Assembly: GCA_964475735.1 (NCBI GenBank)
Contig: CAYYYI010000057.1
Span: 1 to 15,096, forward strand
Origin: UCB2 sp964475735
GTDB lineage: Bacteria; Chloroflexota; Dehalococcoidia; Tepidiformales; Tepidiformaceae
Direction of reading: 5' to 3'
DNA: 15,096 bases
The notes under the pieces were generated by a model that saw only the letters and a list, made by a program, of their open reading frames with translations, did not search any database and was not told the origin of the DNA. Position numbers and translations under genes: made by a program. Below, piece by piece: positions 1 through 6,145 of the stretch; the stretch's first letter is position 1, and each line of letters begins with the position of its first letter.

Positions 1-278
1 AAGCGGTGGGCAATGAGCGAGCCATCGGCGCGGCGCATGCGGTAGGCGTTGAAGGGGCGGCGCTTCCAGAAGTAGCCATCGGACACAGACCCCGGGGGAA
101 CTTCGACGGGCGTGCCCGTGATAACGCCGCCACGGGCCATGACGAAGCGCACCACGGCGAGGCGGGTGTCCATGTGGAGCAGGGTGCACGGGTACTCGCG
201 AACCTCTCCCCCGGGCTTGATCTTCCGCTCGATGATGGGCGCGGCAGGGGGCGGCGGCGTATGCTTCTGTCGCGTCAC
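1..278 (-). CDS. DUF402 domain protein (partial, runs off left edge)
   Basis: The minus strand is open from about 278 to the window edge, 92 complete codons, and reads as a typical DUF402 (PF04167) N-terminal half. After a Pro-rich start (GTG at 278) come IIERKIKPGGEVREYPC, then VVRFV, VEVPPGS, and the aromatic-basic run YFWKRRPFNAYRMRRADGSL followed by IAHR. Characterised DUF402 proteins include nucleoside di/triphosphatases (FomD, Ntdp), but their acidic metal ligands would lie beyond the edge, so enzymatic function cannot be judged. The start is uncertain: no clear Shine-Dalgarno precedes the GTG, and the frame stays open further upstream. The gene is divergent from the enoyl-CoA hydratase, with only 27 bases between the proposed starts, so the promoters probably lie inside each other's 5' ends. 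Family call is fairly sure; start is not. Confidence 0.72.
   Translation of the reverse strand, partial: MTRQKHTPPPPAAPIIERKIKPGGEVREYPCTLLHMDTRLAVVRFVMARGGVITGTPVEVPPGSVSDGYFWKRRPFNAYRMRRADGSLIAHR
260..265 (+). promoter_or_regulatory. Possible -10 element (TATGCT) for the enoyl-CoA hydratase
   Basis: GGCGTATGCT places a -10-like TATGCT about 25 bases before the Shine-Dalgarno GGAGAAGGAG (291-300) of the hydratase gene. The same ten bases occur before the gene at 9362, and GGCGTATAGT occurs before the dehydrogenase at 5441. No recognisable -35 is present. Confidence 0.3.
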
Positions 279-305
279 AACCCGGCAACCGGAGAAGGAG
301 AAACC

Positions 306-1085
306 ATGGCGTTCGCAAACATCATCTATGAAAAGAAGGGTCCCGTCGCCATCATCACGATCAACCGGGAGGAGCGCCTGAATGCCATCAACGGCGCCAC
401 CTCGGCGGAGATGGCCGAGGCGATGATGGACTTCCGCGATGACCGCGAGCTCCGCGTGGCGATCCTGACCGGCGCGGGGACAAAGTCGTTCTCGACGGGG
501 ATGGACCTCGTCGCCACGGCCGGGGGCGAGAGCCAGATCTCCGGCGGGCTCAACACGGCCTTCGGGGGCTTCACCAAGGGCATGCCGATCTACAAACCGG
601 TAATCGCCGCCATCAACGGCTTCTGCCTGGCTGGAGGCATGGAGCTCGCGCTGGCATGCGACATCCGCATTTGCACGCCCGACGCCCGCTTCGGGCTTCC
701 GGAGGTGCGCTGGGCGATCATCCCCGGCGCGGGCGGTACGCAGCGCATGCCGCGGGCGATCCCCCAGGCGTGGGCGAACTACCTCATTCTCACAGGGGAA
801 CAGATTGACGCGGAGACGGCATTGCAGGCGGGGTTGGTCTCCCACATCGTGCCCAGGGAAGAGATCATGGACCGGGCGATGAAGATCGCCGAGACCATCT
901 GCGAGCGCGGCCCGCTCGCGGTGAGGGCAGCGAAGGAAGCCATCCTTCGAGGGCAGGACATGCCGCTTGACCACGCGATGGCGCTCGAAGAACTTCTCGA
1001 AATCCGCCTGATGGCTTCGGAAGATGCCAAAGAGGGGCCGCGTGCCTTCGCGGAGAAGCGCAAGCCCGAATACAAGGGGCGCTGA
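306..1085 (+). CDS. Enoyl-CoA hydratase/isomerase family protein (crotonase)
   Basis: A 259-residue crotonase, the usual length for the family; it probably hydrates a trans-2-enoyl-CoA in cytosolic beta-oxidation or a related acyl-CoA pathway. The start is ATG 306, preceded by the strong Shine-Dalgarno GGAGAAGGAG 5 bases upstream; the open frame extends further left, but that part is antisense to the DUF402 gene. The oxyanion-hole segments are SFSTGMD (61-67) and CLAGG (107-111). Both acids used by hydratases are present: Glu113 in GGMELALACD and Glu133 in FGLPEVRW, followed by IPGAGGTQRMPR (139-150). The two Glu favour hydratase over isomerase or hydrolase, but substrate chain length cannot be read. 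The lipoprotein gene starts 15 bases downstream and may be cotranscribed. Confidence 0.9.
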   Translation: MAFANIIYEKKGPVAIITINREERLNAINGATSAEMAEAMMDFRDDRELRVAILTGAGTKSFSTGMDLVATAGGESQISGGLNTAFGGFTKGMPIYKPVIAAINGFCLAGGMELALACDIRICTPDARFGLPEVRWAIIPGAGGTQRMPRAIPQAWANYLILTGEQIDAETALQAGLVSHIVPREEIMDRAMKIAETICERGPLAVRAAKEAILRGQDMPLDHAMALEELLEIRLMASEDAKEGPRAFAEKRKPEYKGR

Positions 1086-1100
1086 CGGCGAAGATGTGAG

Positions 1101-2456
1101 GTGAAGGCGCTTGTCCTTGCCGGGCTGCTGCTGAGCGCGCTGGCCGCCGGTTGTGGTGGCGGCCAGGCGCCGGTCTTCCCGGGCGTTGCCAGCGTTTCCG
1201 CGCACCGCGACGTGGAAGACGGGGCGGCGAAGCTCACCACCACAATCGAGCTGGAGTTTGACCGGCCCGTGAAGCTCGCGAAGAGTGAGACACCGCTGAC
1301 GTCTCACTTCGAGATCCGCGCTCCTGAGCTCACGGCACGCGGCGAGACGTTCAAGCGTCTCTTCGTGGCGCGCGCTCGTTTCGCCGAAGACAACCAGCGA
1401 ACGATGGTTCTCGGCGTCGACGCCCTCGTCCCCGTTGGCTCCGTCCTGAAACTGTCGCGGCGAGCGTTCGACAAGAATGCCACCGGGGAACTCGAAATTC
1501 CGATCGAGAGCGACCTATCACTCGAAGCCGCCACGCTGGCGACGCTCGCGCTCACCTTCAGCGACCCGGATATCATCGATACTGGCCCACCCGGGGAGGT
1601 CACTGACGCCGACCGGGACGCCGCCGCGGTGCGGGCAAAGCTGGAGCAGCACCTCTTGCTGCGTGGTTCGAGCGCGGGCATTCGCGAGAAAGCGCTGGCG
1701 GCCTTCGATGCCATGTCGCCGTCCCGGGCGCCGGGCCCGAAGGCGAGGGCCGCGCTGGCAGCGCTGACAGGCACGTTCGCCGAACCGGCCATCGCGGCTT
1801 TCCTGACTGGCGAAAAGTGCGACGGCCAGCCGGCCTCGCTCATCGCTTTCCAGACGCCGCCCGGCGACCCCCGGTTGCTCGCGCGTGTGACCACGGCCGA
1901 GAACGGCTCGCGGGTGGTGTCGCTAAGCCCCGAGCTGGAGGCAGACCGGTTCGAGATGCTGATGCCGCTCCTTGTGCACGAGGCCATCCACTGCGATGAC
2001 CGGGACGGGCGCTACGAAGAGGTTGCCGCAACAGCGTTCGACACGTTCTTCTACCTGCACCTCATCGCCACGGACCCTTCGCTGGTCAACAGCCGGGGCC
2101 GGCTCGCGCGCGACATGGTTGTCGACGCGCTCGCGATGATCAACAGCGGCCGCCGGTATCCCGAATCGGTTGGCGTGCTGCGAAGCACGGGCGCGAAGCA
2201 GGCGCTACCGGGCTCGAACAACCCCGCCACATCGTTCGCCGAGTTCATAGCGGCGGCCTACGGGCAGATGGAGGGCAATCCATCCCCCGATGAGCCGGTT
2301 GCCCTCGCATATGCGGCGGCGCTGGCGGCGGTCATGAACGTTCCCGCGGGCTCTCCGTTCGATTTGCGCTATCTCGACGAGTTGCTGGGGATGGCCCTTG
2401 ACCCGGGAGTGCTGACGGGCGCGATCGAGGCCCTGGCGCTCATTCCGGCGGACTAA
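1101..2456 (+). CDS. Putative HExxH metalloprotease lipoprotein
   Basis: 451 residues, family not recognised by name. It begins with GTG 1101 (weak Shine-Dalgarno), a short hydrophobic leader and a lipobox-like LAAGC with Cys18, so it is probably a lipoprotein exposed outside the membrane. Residues about 30-125 look like a beta-sandwich of the bacterial Ig-like (SbsA/Big) type, with IELEFDRPVKL and a regular alternating pattern. The middle is helical and Ala-rich. The key motif is HEAIH at 293-297 in LLVHEAIHCDD, followed by EE at 306-307 in an AATAF helix. That is the layout of a zinc-binding HExxH with a downstream glutamate ligand (gluzincin-like). Protease activity is inference; the HExxH could also be structural. 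Its stop codon overlaps the stop of the convergent response regulator by 4 bases. Confidence 0.6.
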   Translation: MKALVLAGLLLSALAAGCGGGQAPVFPGVASVSAHRDVEDGAAKLTTTIELEFDRPVKLAKSETPLTSHFEIRAPELTARGETFKRLFVARARFAEDNQRTMVLGVDALVPVGSVLKLSRRAFDKNATGELEIPIESDLSLEAATLATLALTFSDPDIIDTGPPGEVTDADRDAAAVRAKLEQHLLLRGSSAGIREKALAAFDAMSPSRAPGPKARAALAALTGTFAEPAIAAFLTGEKCDGQPASLIAFQTPPGDPRLLARVTTAENGSRVVSLSPELEADRFEMLMPLLVHEAIHCDDRDGRYEEVAATAFDTFFYLHLIATDPSLVNSRGRLARDMVVDALAMINSGRRYPESVGVLRSTGAKQALPGSNNPATSFAEFIAAAYGQMEGNPSPDEPVALAYAAALAAVMNVPAGSPFDLRYLDELLGMALDPGVLTGAIEALALIPAD

Positions 2457-2833
2457 TCCGGCGTGGCGCGTGAGTTGGCCAGAGTCTCTTCCACCAGGGC
2501 GAGGAACTGGTCGGCGGCAAAGGGCTTTTGGACAAAGACGGTGTTGGGCGTGCGCGCGGCGAACTCGGCCGGACCCTCTGAGCTGTAACCGGAGATGAGT
2601 ATCACGGGGATAGCCGGCCAGCGCGCGGCCACATTGCGCCGAAGCTCGATGCCCGACTCACCGGGCATCACGATGTCGCTGATTATCAGGTCGGGCTGGC
2701 GTTCTTTAAGGATTCGATGGGCGGCAGCGGCGTTCTCAGCCTGCAGCACCTCGTGCCCCTGCGTTCGCAGCAGGCGCGCGAGCATGACGCGTACGGGGTC
2801 ATCGTCGTCTACAAGCAGGATGACGGCGGTCAC
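2453..2833 (-). CDS. Single-domain response regulator (CheY-like receiver)
   Basis: A stand-alone receiver domain of 126 residues with no output domain. The acidic pocket is D9/D10 in LLVDDDDPVR, the phosphoacceptor is Asp53 in LIISDIVMPGESG, the switch Ser81 lies in ILISGYSS, and Lys103 lies in VQKPFA, so all residues needed for phosphotransfer are present. I chose GTG 2833 because GAGG sits 8 bases upstream and the protein then starts right at beta-strand 1. An ATG at 2863 would add ten residues and also has a weak Shine-Dalgarno. No histidine kinase is adjacent, so the partner is unknown; it may act by protein-protein contact, as CheY/DivK/Spo0F types do. The gene is convergent with the lipoprotein gene, sharing CTAA. 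Confidence 0.88.
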   Translation of the reverse strand: MTAVILLVDDDDPVRVMLARLLRTQGHEVLQAENAAAAHRILKERQPDLIISDIVMPGESGIELRRNVAARWPAIPVILISGYSSEGPAEFAARTPNTVFVQKPFAADQFLALVEETLANSRATPD

Positions 2834-2971
2834 AAGGTAGTCCTCGACTTCGGCGGTGAGCATCAGATTCCGCTCTCCCGTCTTTCCCCCGGAGGGAGGA
2901 GCGGCCGCTTTGCGCGGGGCTTCCTAATCAGCCTGCGAGTATTGTGGAGCGGGCAAGCGTTTCGCCACATA

Positions 2972-2983
2972 GGGGAATTCCCC
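2972..2983. promoter_or_regulatory. 12-bp perfect palindrome, possible operator
   Basis: GGGGAATTCCCC is a perfect palindrome inside the 274-base divergent gap between the response regulator and the membrane protein gene. It is flanked by a direct repeat ATAGGG (2969-2974 and 2985-2990). Its position, about 70 bases upstream of the predicted plus-strand promoter, would suit a regulator site; no binding protein can be named. The rest of the gap shows no gene. Confidence 0.3.
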
Positions 2984-3050
2984 CATAGGGTCGTGAATGA
3001 CTACTATGTTCGCAGTGAATCCTCCCAACGATCTGACAAAGAAGCAAGTT

Positions 3051-3079
3051 TTGCCCAAGCGAACCGTTGCAACTATCAT
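3051..3079 (+). promoter_or_regulatory. Sigma70-type promoter for the membrane-protein operon
   Basis: TTGCCC (3051-3056) and TATCAT (3074-3079) are separated by exactly 17 bases and would start transcription near 3086. A GGGAGG Shine-Dalgarno (3092-3097) and ATG 3108 follow. This is the best two-hexamer promoter in the window. Confidence 0.5.
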
Positions 3080-3107
3080 CGGCACACCTTTGGGAGGTGC
3101 ATGACCG

Positions 3108-3575
3108 ATGCGGTTTGTCGTGACGGTGTTCAGCGCGGCGGTCCTGCTATTCCTTGTCTACCTGTTGGTGGGCGCGATTGTTGATGGCTACCTGGGCGGC
3201 GACATCGTGCTCGACAGCGCCGTGCCGGAAGCATGGGCCGGGCCCGACAGCTGGTCCGAATGGCGCGATATCGTCATCGTCTTCATGGGGCTCTTCTGGG
3301 TCCTGGCGGGAATCCTGGCGGTGGCGCTCATCGCCGTTCTGATCGTGGTTGCGCTCACCGTGCGCCGGGTCCTCCGCGAAAACGCGGCCCCTGCCATTGA
3401 CTCGCTCAAGGACACGATCGACAGCGTGCGGGGCACGACGGAATTCGTCGGCGAGACCGCCGTTTCGCCCATCATTCGCGTCTACAGCGTGGTGAAGGGC
3501 GTACGCTCGGGCATGAGCGCAGTGACCAATCTGCCCGGCCGGGTGCGTGGAAGGAAGAAGGGGAAGAAGAAGTGA
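3108..3575 (+). CDS. Two-TM membrane protein, conserved type, function unknown
   Basis: 155 residues. The start is ATG 3108, 10 bases after GGGAGG; the ATG at 3101 is in another frame and too close to it. Two hydrophobic segments are clear, about residues 4-26 and 54-86. Between them is a short acidic, Trp-containing loop (GPDSWSEWRD), probably extracytoplasmic. After TM2 comes a basic VRRVLRENA and an amphipathic helical stretch of about 50 residues (SLKDTIDSVRGTTEFVGET), ending in a Lys/Arg-rich tail (GRKKGKKK). This layout resembles small envelope proteins with a membrane-proximal coiled or amphipathic helix, but I do not recognise the family. Its stop overlaps the next start by GTGA, so the two genes are translationally coupled. 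Confidence 0.75.
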   Translation: MRFVVTVFSAAVLLFLVYLLVGAIVDGYLGGDIVLDSAVPEAWAGPDSWSEWRDIVIVFMGLFWVLAGILAVALIAVLIVVALTVRRVLRENAAPAIDSLKDTIDSVRGTTEFVGETAVSPIIRVYSVVKGVRSGMSAVTNLPGRVRGRKKGKKK

Positions 3576-3787
3576 GTTCGCCCGAATCCGCACAAACGCC
3601 ACCCGAGGCTGCGGCCGAACCCGAGCTCGCCCCGCTGGCGTGGGCAAGGGCGGTAGCCCTGGGCGTGCGCGACACGCTGCAAGACATGCTCGACGAGGGA
3701 CGCCGGGGCGCGCGCGAAGCCTACGAGGAGCGCTGGGAGCGATTCGACGCGAAGGCGCGAAAACGGCGCCGGCCCGGCCAGTTGTAG
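3572..3787 (+). CDS. Small charged protein, C-terminus altered by IS insertion
   Basis: 71 residues starting at GTG 3572, inside the stop of the preceding membrane protein (GTGA overlap), so expression is coupled to it. It is soluble with no membrane segment. A Pro/Glu/Ala-rich N-terminus (about 1-20) is followed by a helical, strongly charged stretch (DTLQDMLDEGRRGAREAYEE) with a basic end. Family not recognised; coupling suggests it works with its membrane neighbour. The TAG stop at 3785-3787 lies inside the left inverted repeat of the IS481-type element that begins at 3783. The last codon (TTG) spans the junction, so the original C-terminus has been cut or replaced. Whether the present product is functional is unknown. 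Confidence 0.6.
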   Translation: MSSPESAQTPPEAAAEPELAPLAWARAVALGVRDTLQDMLDEGRRGAREAYEERWERFDAKARKRRRPGQL

Positions 3788-3810
3788 TTCCCATCAGGGT
3801 TGTTTACAGG
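3783..3810 (+). repeat. Left terminal inverted repeat of the IS481-type element
   Basis: Starts TGTAGTTCCC and ends TGTTTACAGG. It pairs with 4341-4368 with mismatches at positions 12, 15, 16 and 25. It contains the stop codon of the upstream 71-residue gene. Confidence 0.85.
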
Positions 3811-3897
3811 AATGAGTCATCAGCTTAGACAGTTTGTTGACTGAAGGAGGGGCCTGCCGTTGGTTGAGGTTGACGACCAATACCAGGGAGGCCCCCA

Positions 3898-4347
3898 GTG
3901 ACCCATGCTAACGCGAAGCTCAACGAATTTGGACGCTTGCTGCTTGTCAGCCGCCTGGAAGAGGGTTGGACCCAGGCCGAGGTGGCAGAGGCGCAAGGCG
4001 TCTCACGCAGCACTGTCGCCAGGTGGTGGAAGCGCTACCGGGAGGAAGGTGTAGGCGGTCTCCGGGATCGCTCAAGCAGAGCCCGGCGGCTGCCCCACGC
4101 CCTCGGGGAGGAGGTCATCGAGGCTGTGCTCCGGCTGCGGCGGGAGCCTGGGGCCGGGCCCCACCGGATCGCCTACGAGCCGGGGATGGCCGTGTCGACG
4201 GTCTACGGAATCTTGCGGCGCAAAGGCGTCTCCGTCCTCGCTCACCTGGACCGCACGACCAGGAGCGTGATCCGCTACGAGCGTGGTCAGCCCGGGGAGC
4301 TCGTCCGCGTCACCATCGACGACCAGCCGCCGGCGTCCCGCCTATAA
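3898..4347 (+). pseudogene. IS481-family transposase, N-terminal fragment
   Basis: 149 residues from GTG 3898, with GGGAGG 6 bases upstream. The start MTHANAKLNEFGRLLLVSRL, the HTH at about 23-45 (WTQAEVAEAQGVSRSTVARW) and GLRDRSSRARRLPH are hallmarks of IS481-type transposase N-termini. A second helical DNA-binding part (GPHRIA ... STVYGILRRKGV, 87-111) follows. In full proteins, YERxxPGELVHVD leads into the DDE/rve domain. Here YERGQPGELVRV is followed by TIDDQPPASRL and a stop inside the right inverted repeat. All three catalytic acids of the DDE core are therefore missing, and the product can at most bind DNA. It might repress or titrate full-length relatives elsewhere; that is inference. 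Confidence 0.85.
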
Positions 4348-4368
4348 ACAACGGTGCTGGGAACTACA
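4341..4368 (-). repeat. Right terminal inverted repeat of the IS481-type element
   Basis: On the minus strand it starts TGTAGTTCCC and ends TGTTTATAGG, matching the left end at 24 of 28 positions. The truncated transposase stop (4345-4347) lies within it. Confidence 0.85.
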
Positions 4369-4406
4369 CCTGGATCGCGCCGGGTGGAGCGCGTGACCAT
4401 GCCCCG

Positions 4407-5441
4407 TCAGAAGCGGAGCATGACCTTGCAGTCGCGGGGGTCCGCGAGGGCGCTGAAGGCGGCCGGGAGATCGTCGAGCGATACCTGGCGGGTAACAAGC
4501 GGGGTGGTGTCGATGCTGCCGTCGCCAAGGGCGGCAAGCGATTCCGCAAACTCCTGAGGCGTGTAGCCAAGCACGAACTGGAGCGTGAGGTGCTTGTTGA
4601 TACCCACCATCGGGCGGATTGCGTCTTCGTGCATGCACACCCCGGCGACGATGACGCGGCCCTGGCGGGCGACCAGCTCCATCGCTTCTTCGAGGGTGCC
4701 CGGGACGCCGACGCATTCGAAGACGACGGGAGCAGCGGACCCGGCCGCCGCGTACACGGCATCGGCGAGGTTCTTGGAGCGTGGATCGACGGCAAGGTTC
4801 GCCCCCAGCCTGGCAGCAAGGGCGCGGCGTTCGGGCGAGGGGTCGCTGACTGTTACGTGGGCGACGCCCTCCTTCTTCAGCCAGAGGAGGGTCATGAGGC
4901 CGATGGGTCCGGCGCCCATGACCACCGCATGTTCGCCGGACTGCATGCGCGCTTCGCGGACGTTGTGGAGGCCAACGGCAAGCGGCTCAGTCGTAGCCGC
5001 GGCGGCATCGGAGACGGAATCGGGGACGCGGAGGAGCAGGGGCGACGAGAGCAGCAGAGTTTCGGCGAAAGCGCCGCCTGCCTCGGACGCGTAACCGAGA
5101 GCGTAGAAACCGTTGGGAGCGCTGGCATCGAAGAGAATGGGCATCGCCGTGACGCGCGCGCCCGGTTCCCACATCTCAGCGCCGGGTCCCGCTTCAACCA
5201 CTTCGGCGACATATTCGTGGCCCATGATGATGGGGCGGGAGGTATCGAGCGTGTTCCAGGCGGAGCGGCCCGAAGCGCGGTTGGTGTTCTCGATCATCTC
5301 GTCGAGGAAGCGGGCGGCATGGAGGTCACTCCCGCAGATGCCGCAGGCCAGCACGCGCGCAAGGACCTGCATGGGCCCGGGTTTGAGCTCCGGAACATCC
5401 TCGATCGTCAGTTGGGAATTCCGCAGGACCATCGCGCGCAT
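4407..5441 (-). CDS. Zinc-type MDR alcohol dehydrogenase
   Basis: 344 residues, a cytosolic medium-chain dehydrogenase/reductase that oxidises an alcohol or reduces an aldehyde/ketone with a nicotinamide cofactor. The start ATG 5441 has GAGGAG 6 bases upstream; a TTG two codons earlier sits directly against it and is rejected. Catalytic zinc ligands are Cys36 in CGICGSDLH and His75-Glu76 in MGHEYV, with Glu152 in TTEPLAVG. The Rossmann turn is GAGPIG (176-181), and Asp200 at the end of the second strand favours NAD over NADP. The four-Cys structural zinc lobe is absent; that region reads AMPILFDASAPNGFYALGYA. The overall pattern resembles mycobacterial-type MDR proteins of unknown substrate. 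It may be the third gene of a minus-strand set, though a possible own -10 lies just upstream. Confidence 0.9.
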   Translation of the reverse strand: MRAMVLRNSQLTIEDVPELKPGPMQVLARVLACGICGSDLHAARFLDEMIENTNRASGRSAWNTLDTSRPIIMGHEYVAEVVEAGPGAEMWEPGARVTAMPILFDASAPNGFYALGYASEAGGAFAETLLLSSPLLLRVPDSVSDAAAATTEPLAVGLHNVREARMQSGEHAVVMGAGPIGLMTLLWLKKEGVAHVTVSDPSPERRALAARLGANLAVDPRSKNLADAVYAAAGSAAPVVFECVGVPGTLEEAMELVARQGRVIVAGVCMHEDAIRPMVGINKHLTLQFVLGYTPQEFAESLAALGDGSIDTTPLVTRQVSLDDLPAAFSALADPRDCKVMLRF

Positions 5442-5470
5442 GGCCAACTCCTCGGTGATTGTGAGGAGGG

Positions 5471-5476
5471 ACTATA
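5471..5476 (-). promoter_or_regulatory. Possible -10 element (TATAGT) for the MDR dehydrogenase
   Basis: On the minus strand GGCGTATAGT lies 29 bases before the ATG, in the short gap to the upstream gene. Transcription would start near 5464, leaving room for the GAGGAG Shine-Dalgarno (5453-5448). No clear -35 is present. Confidence 0.35.
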
Positions 5477-5504
5477 CGCCGGGAGCGCCGCTGGTGGTGC
5501 CGTT

Positions 5505-6089
5505 CTAGCGCGGAGGCGGGGTGAACCTGACGAGGCTCGATCCCCCGGCCGCATCGGTGATGCAGCGCGTCACAACGCCATCCGCGGTGACATCGAGGCT
5601 TGCCAGTTGCGGCATCAGCTCCTCTTCGGTGCTGGCGAAGACAATGCCAGGCTGGCTGGCGCTCACACACGCGAGGACGGCACGGCCGCGCTCGATGGCC
5701 GCGCGGCTGTTAGCATCGGATTGCTGCCAGAGGCGGTCAACATCGTCCATGTGCTCGAGATAGCAGGCGTGGAAGACCTCCCCGCGCTGTTGGGCGACCT
5801 CCCGGGTCGGGGCCCCATCCCAGGCGAACTCGATCCGGCCGTCCCCGCCGCGGGCGAGAGAGGCCCCGGGCACGCCACGTTCGCCCAGGCAGGCGAGAAG
5901 ATGCTCGCCGGCACGGAGATAGGCGGCATCGAGGGTGGATGCTTCATCGAGGGTCTCCTGCTGGCTCCTTGTGATCTCCACGCCCGGCTCCTGTGCACCG
6001 TGACCCGATGTAGCCTGCACCCACAGTGCCACGAAGATGGCTGCCGCTACCAGGACAACTGCTGGCCCAACGACCTGGTACTTTGTCAT
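5505..6089 (-). CDS. Membrane-anchored four-cysteine protein, unknown function
   Basis: 194 residues. ATG 6089 is supported by AGGAG 6 bases upstream, and an upstream extension overlapping the next gene is rejected. Residues about 7-27 form one hydrophobic segment (signal anchor or uncleaved signal), so the rest is probably extracytoplasmic. Four cysteines (67, 109, 141, 176) fall in two similar halves. Each starts with a helix ending LLACL or VLACV followed by a PG turn, and each has a second Cys 42 or 35 residues later. This suggests an internal duplication with one disulfide per half. Family not recognised. It lies between a secreted Tyr/Trp-rich protein (56-base gap) and the dehydrogenase, all on the minus strand. 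Confidence 0.65.
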   Translation of the reverse strand: MTKYQVVGPAVVLVAAAIFVALWVQATSGHGAQEPGVEITRSQQETLDEASTLDAAYLRAGEHLLACLGERGVPGASLARGGDGRIEFAWDGAPTREVAQQRGEVFHACYLEHMDDVDRLWQQSDANSRAAIERGRAVLACVSASQPGIVFASTEEELMPQLASLDVTADGVVTRCITDAAGGSSLVRFTPPPR

Positions 6090-6145
6090 GTCACTCTCCT
6101 TGAGTCGCTTCGTACCGTTCTCTGTTTTGCACGAGCTACTCCTTA

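Larger units (their letters stand above)
3783..4368. mobile_element. IS481-family element, internally deleted (586 bp)
   Basis: The element is bounded by imperfect 28-bp inverted repeats that both begin TGTAGTTCCC (24 of 28 match), as expected for IS481-type ends starting with TG. Inside is only the N-terminal part of a transposase on the plus strand; the catalytic DDE domain is absent, so the unit is non-autonomous. No clear target duplication is seen: the left flank ends GGCCAGT and the right begins CCTGGAT. This means an old insertion or a rearranged one. Full-length IS481 elements are around 1 kb, so roughly half is missing. Confidence 0.82.

Noticed and set aside
3795..4355. Shorter 10-bp inverted repeat (TGTTTACAGG) as the IS boundary with a 5-base near-duplication AGGGT/ACGGT
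   Set aside because: The repeat continues outward to TGTAGTTCCC at 3783 and 4368 with 24 of 28 matches, so the apparent duplication is part of the repeat.
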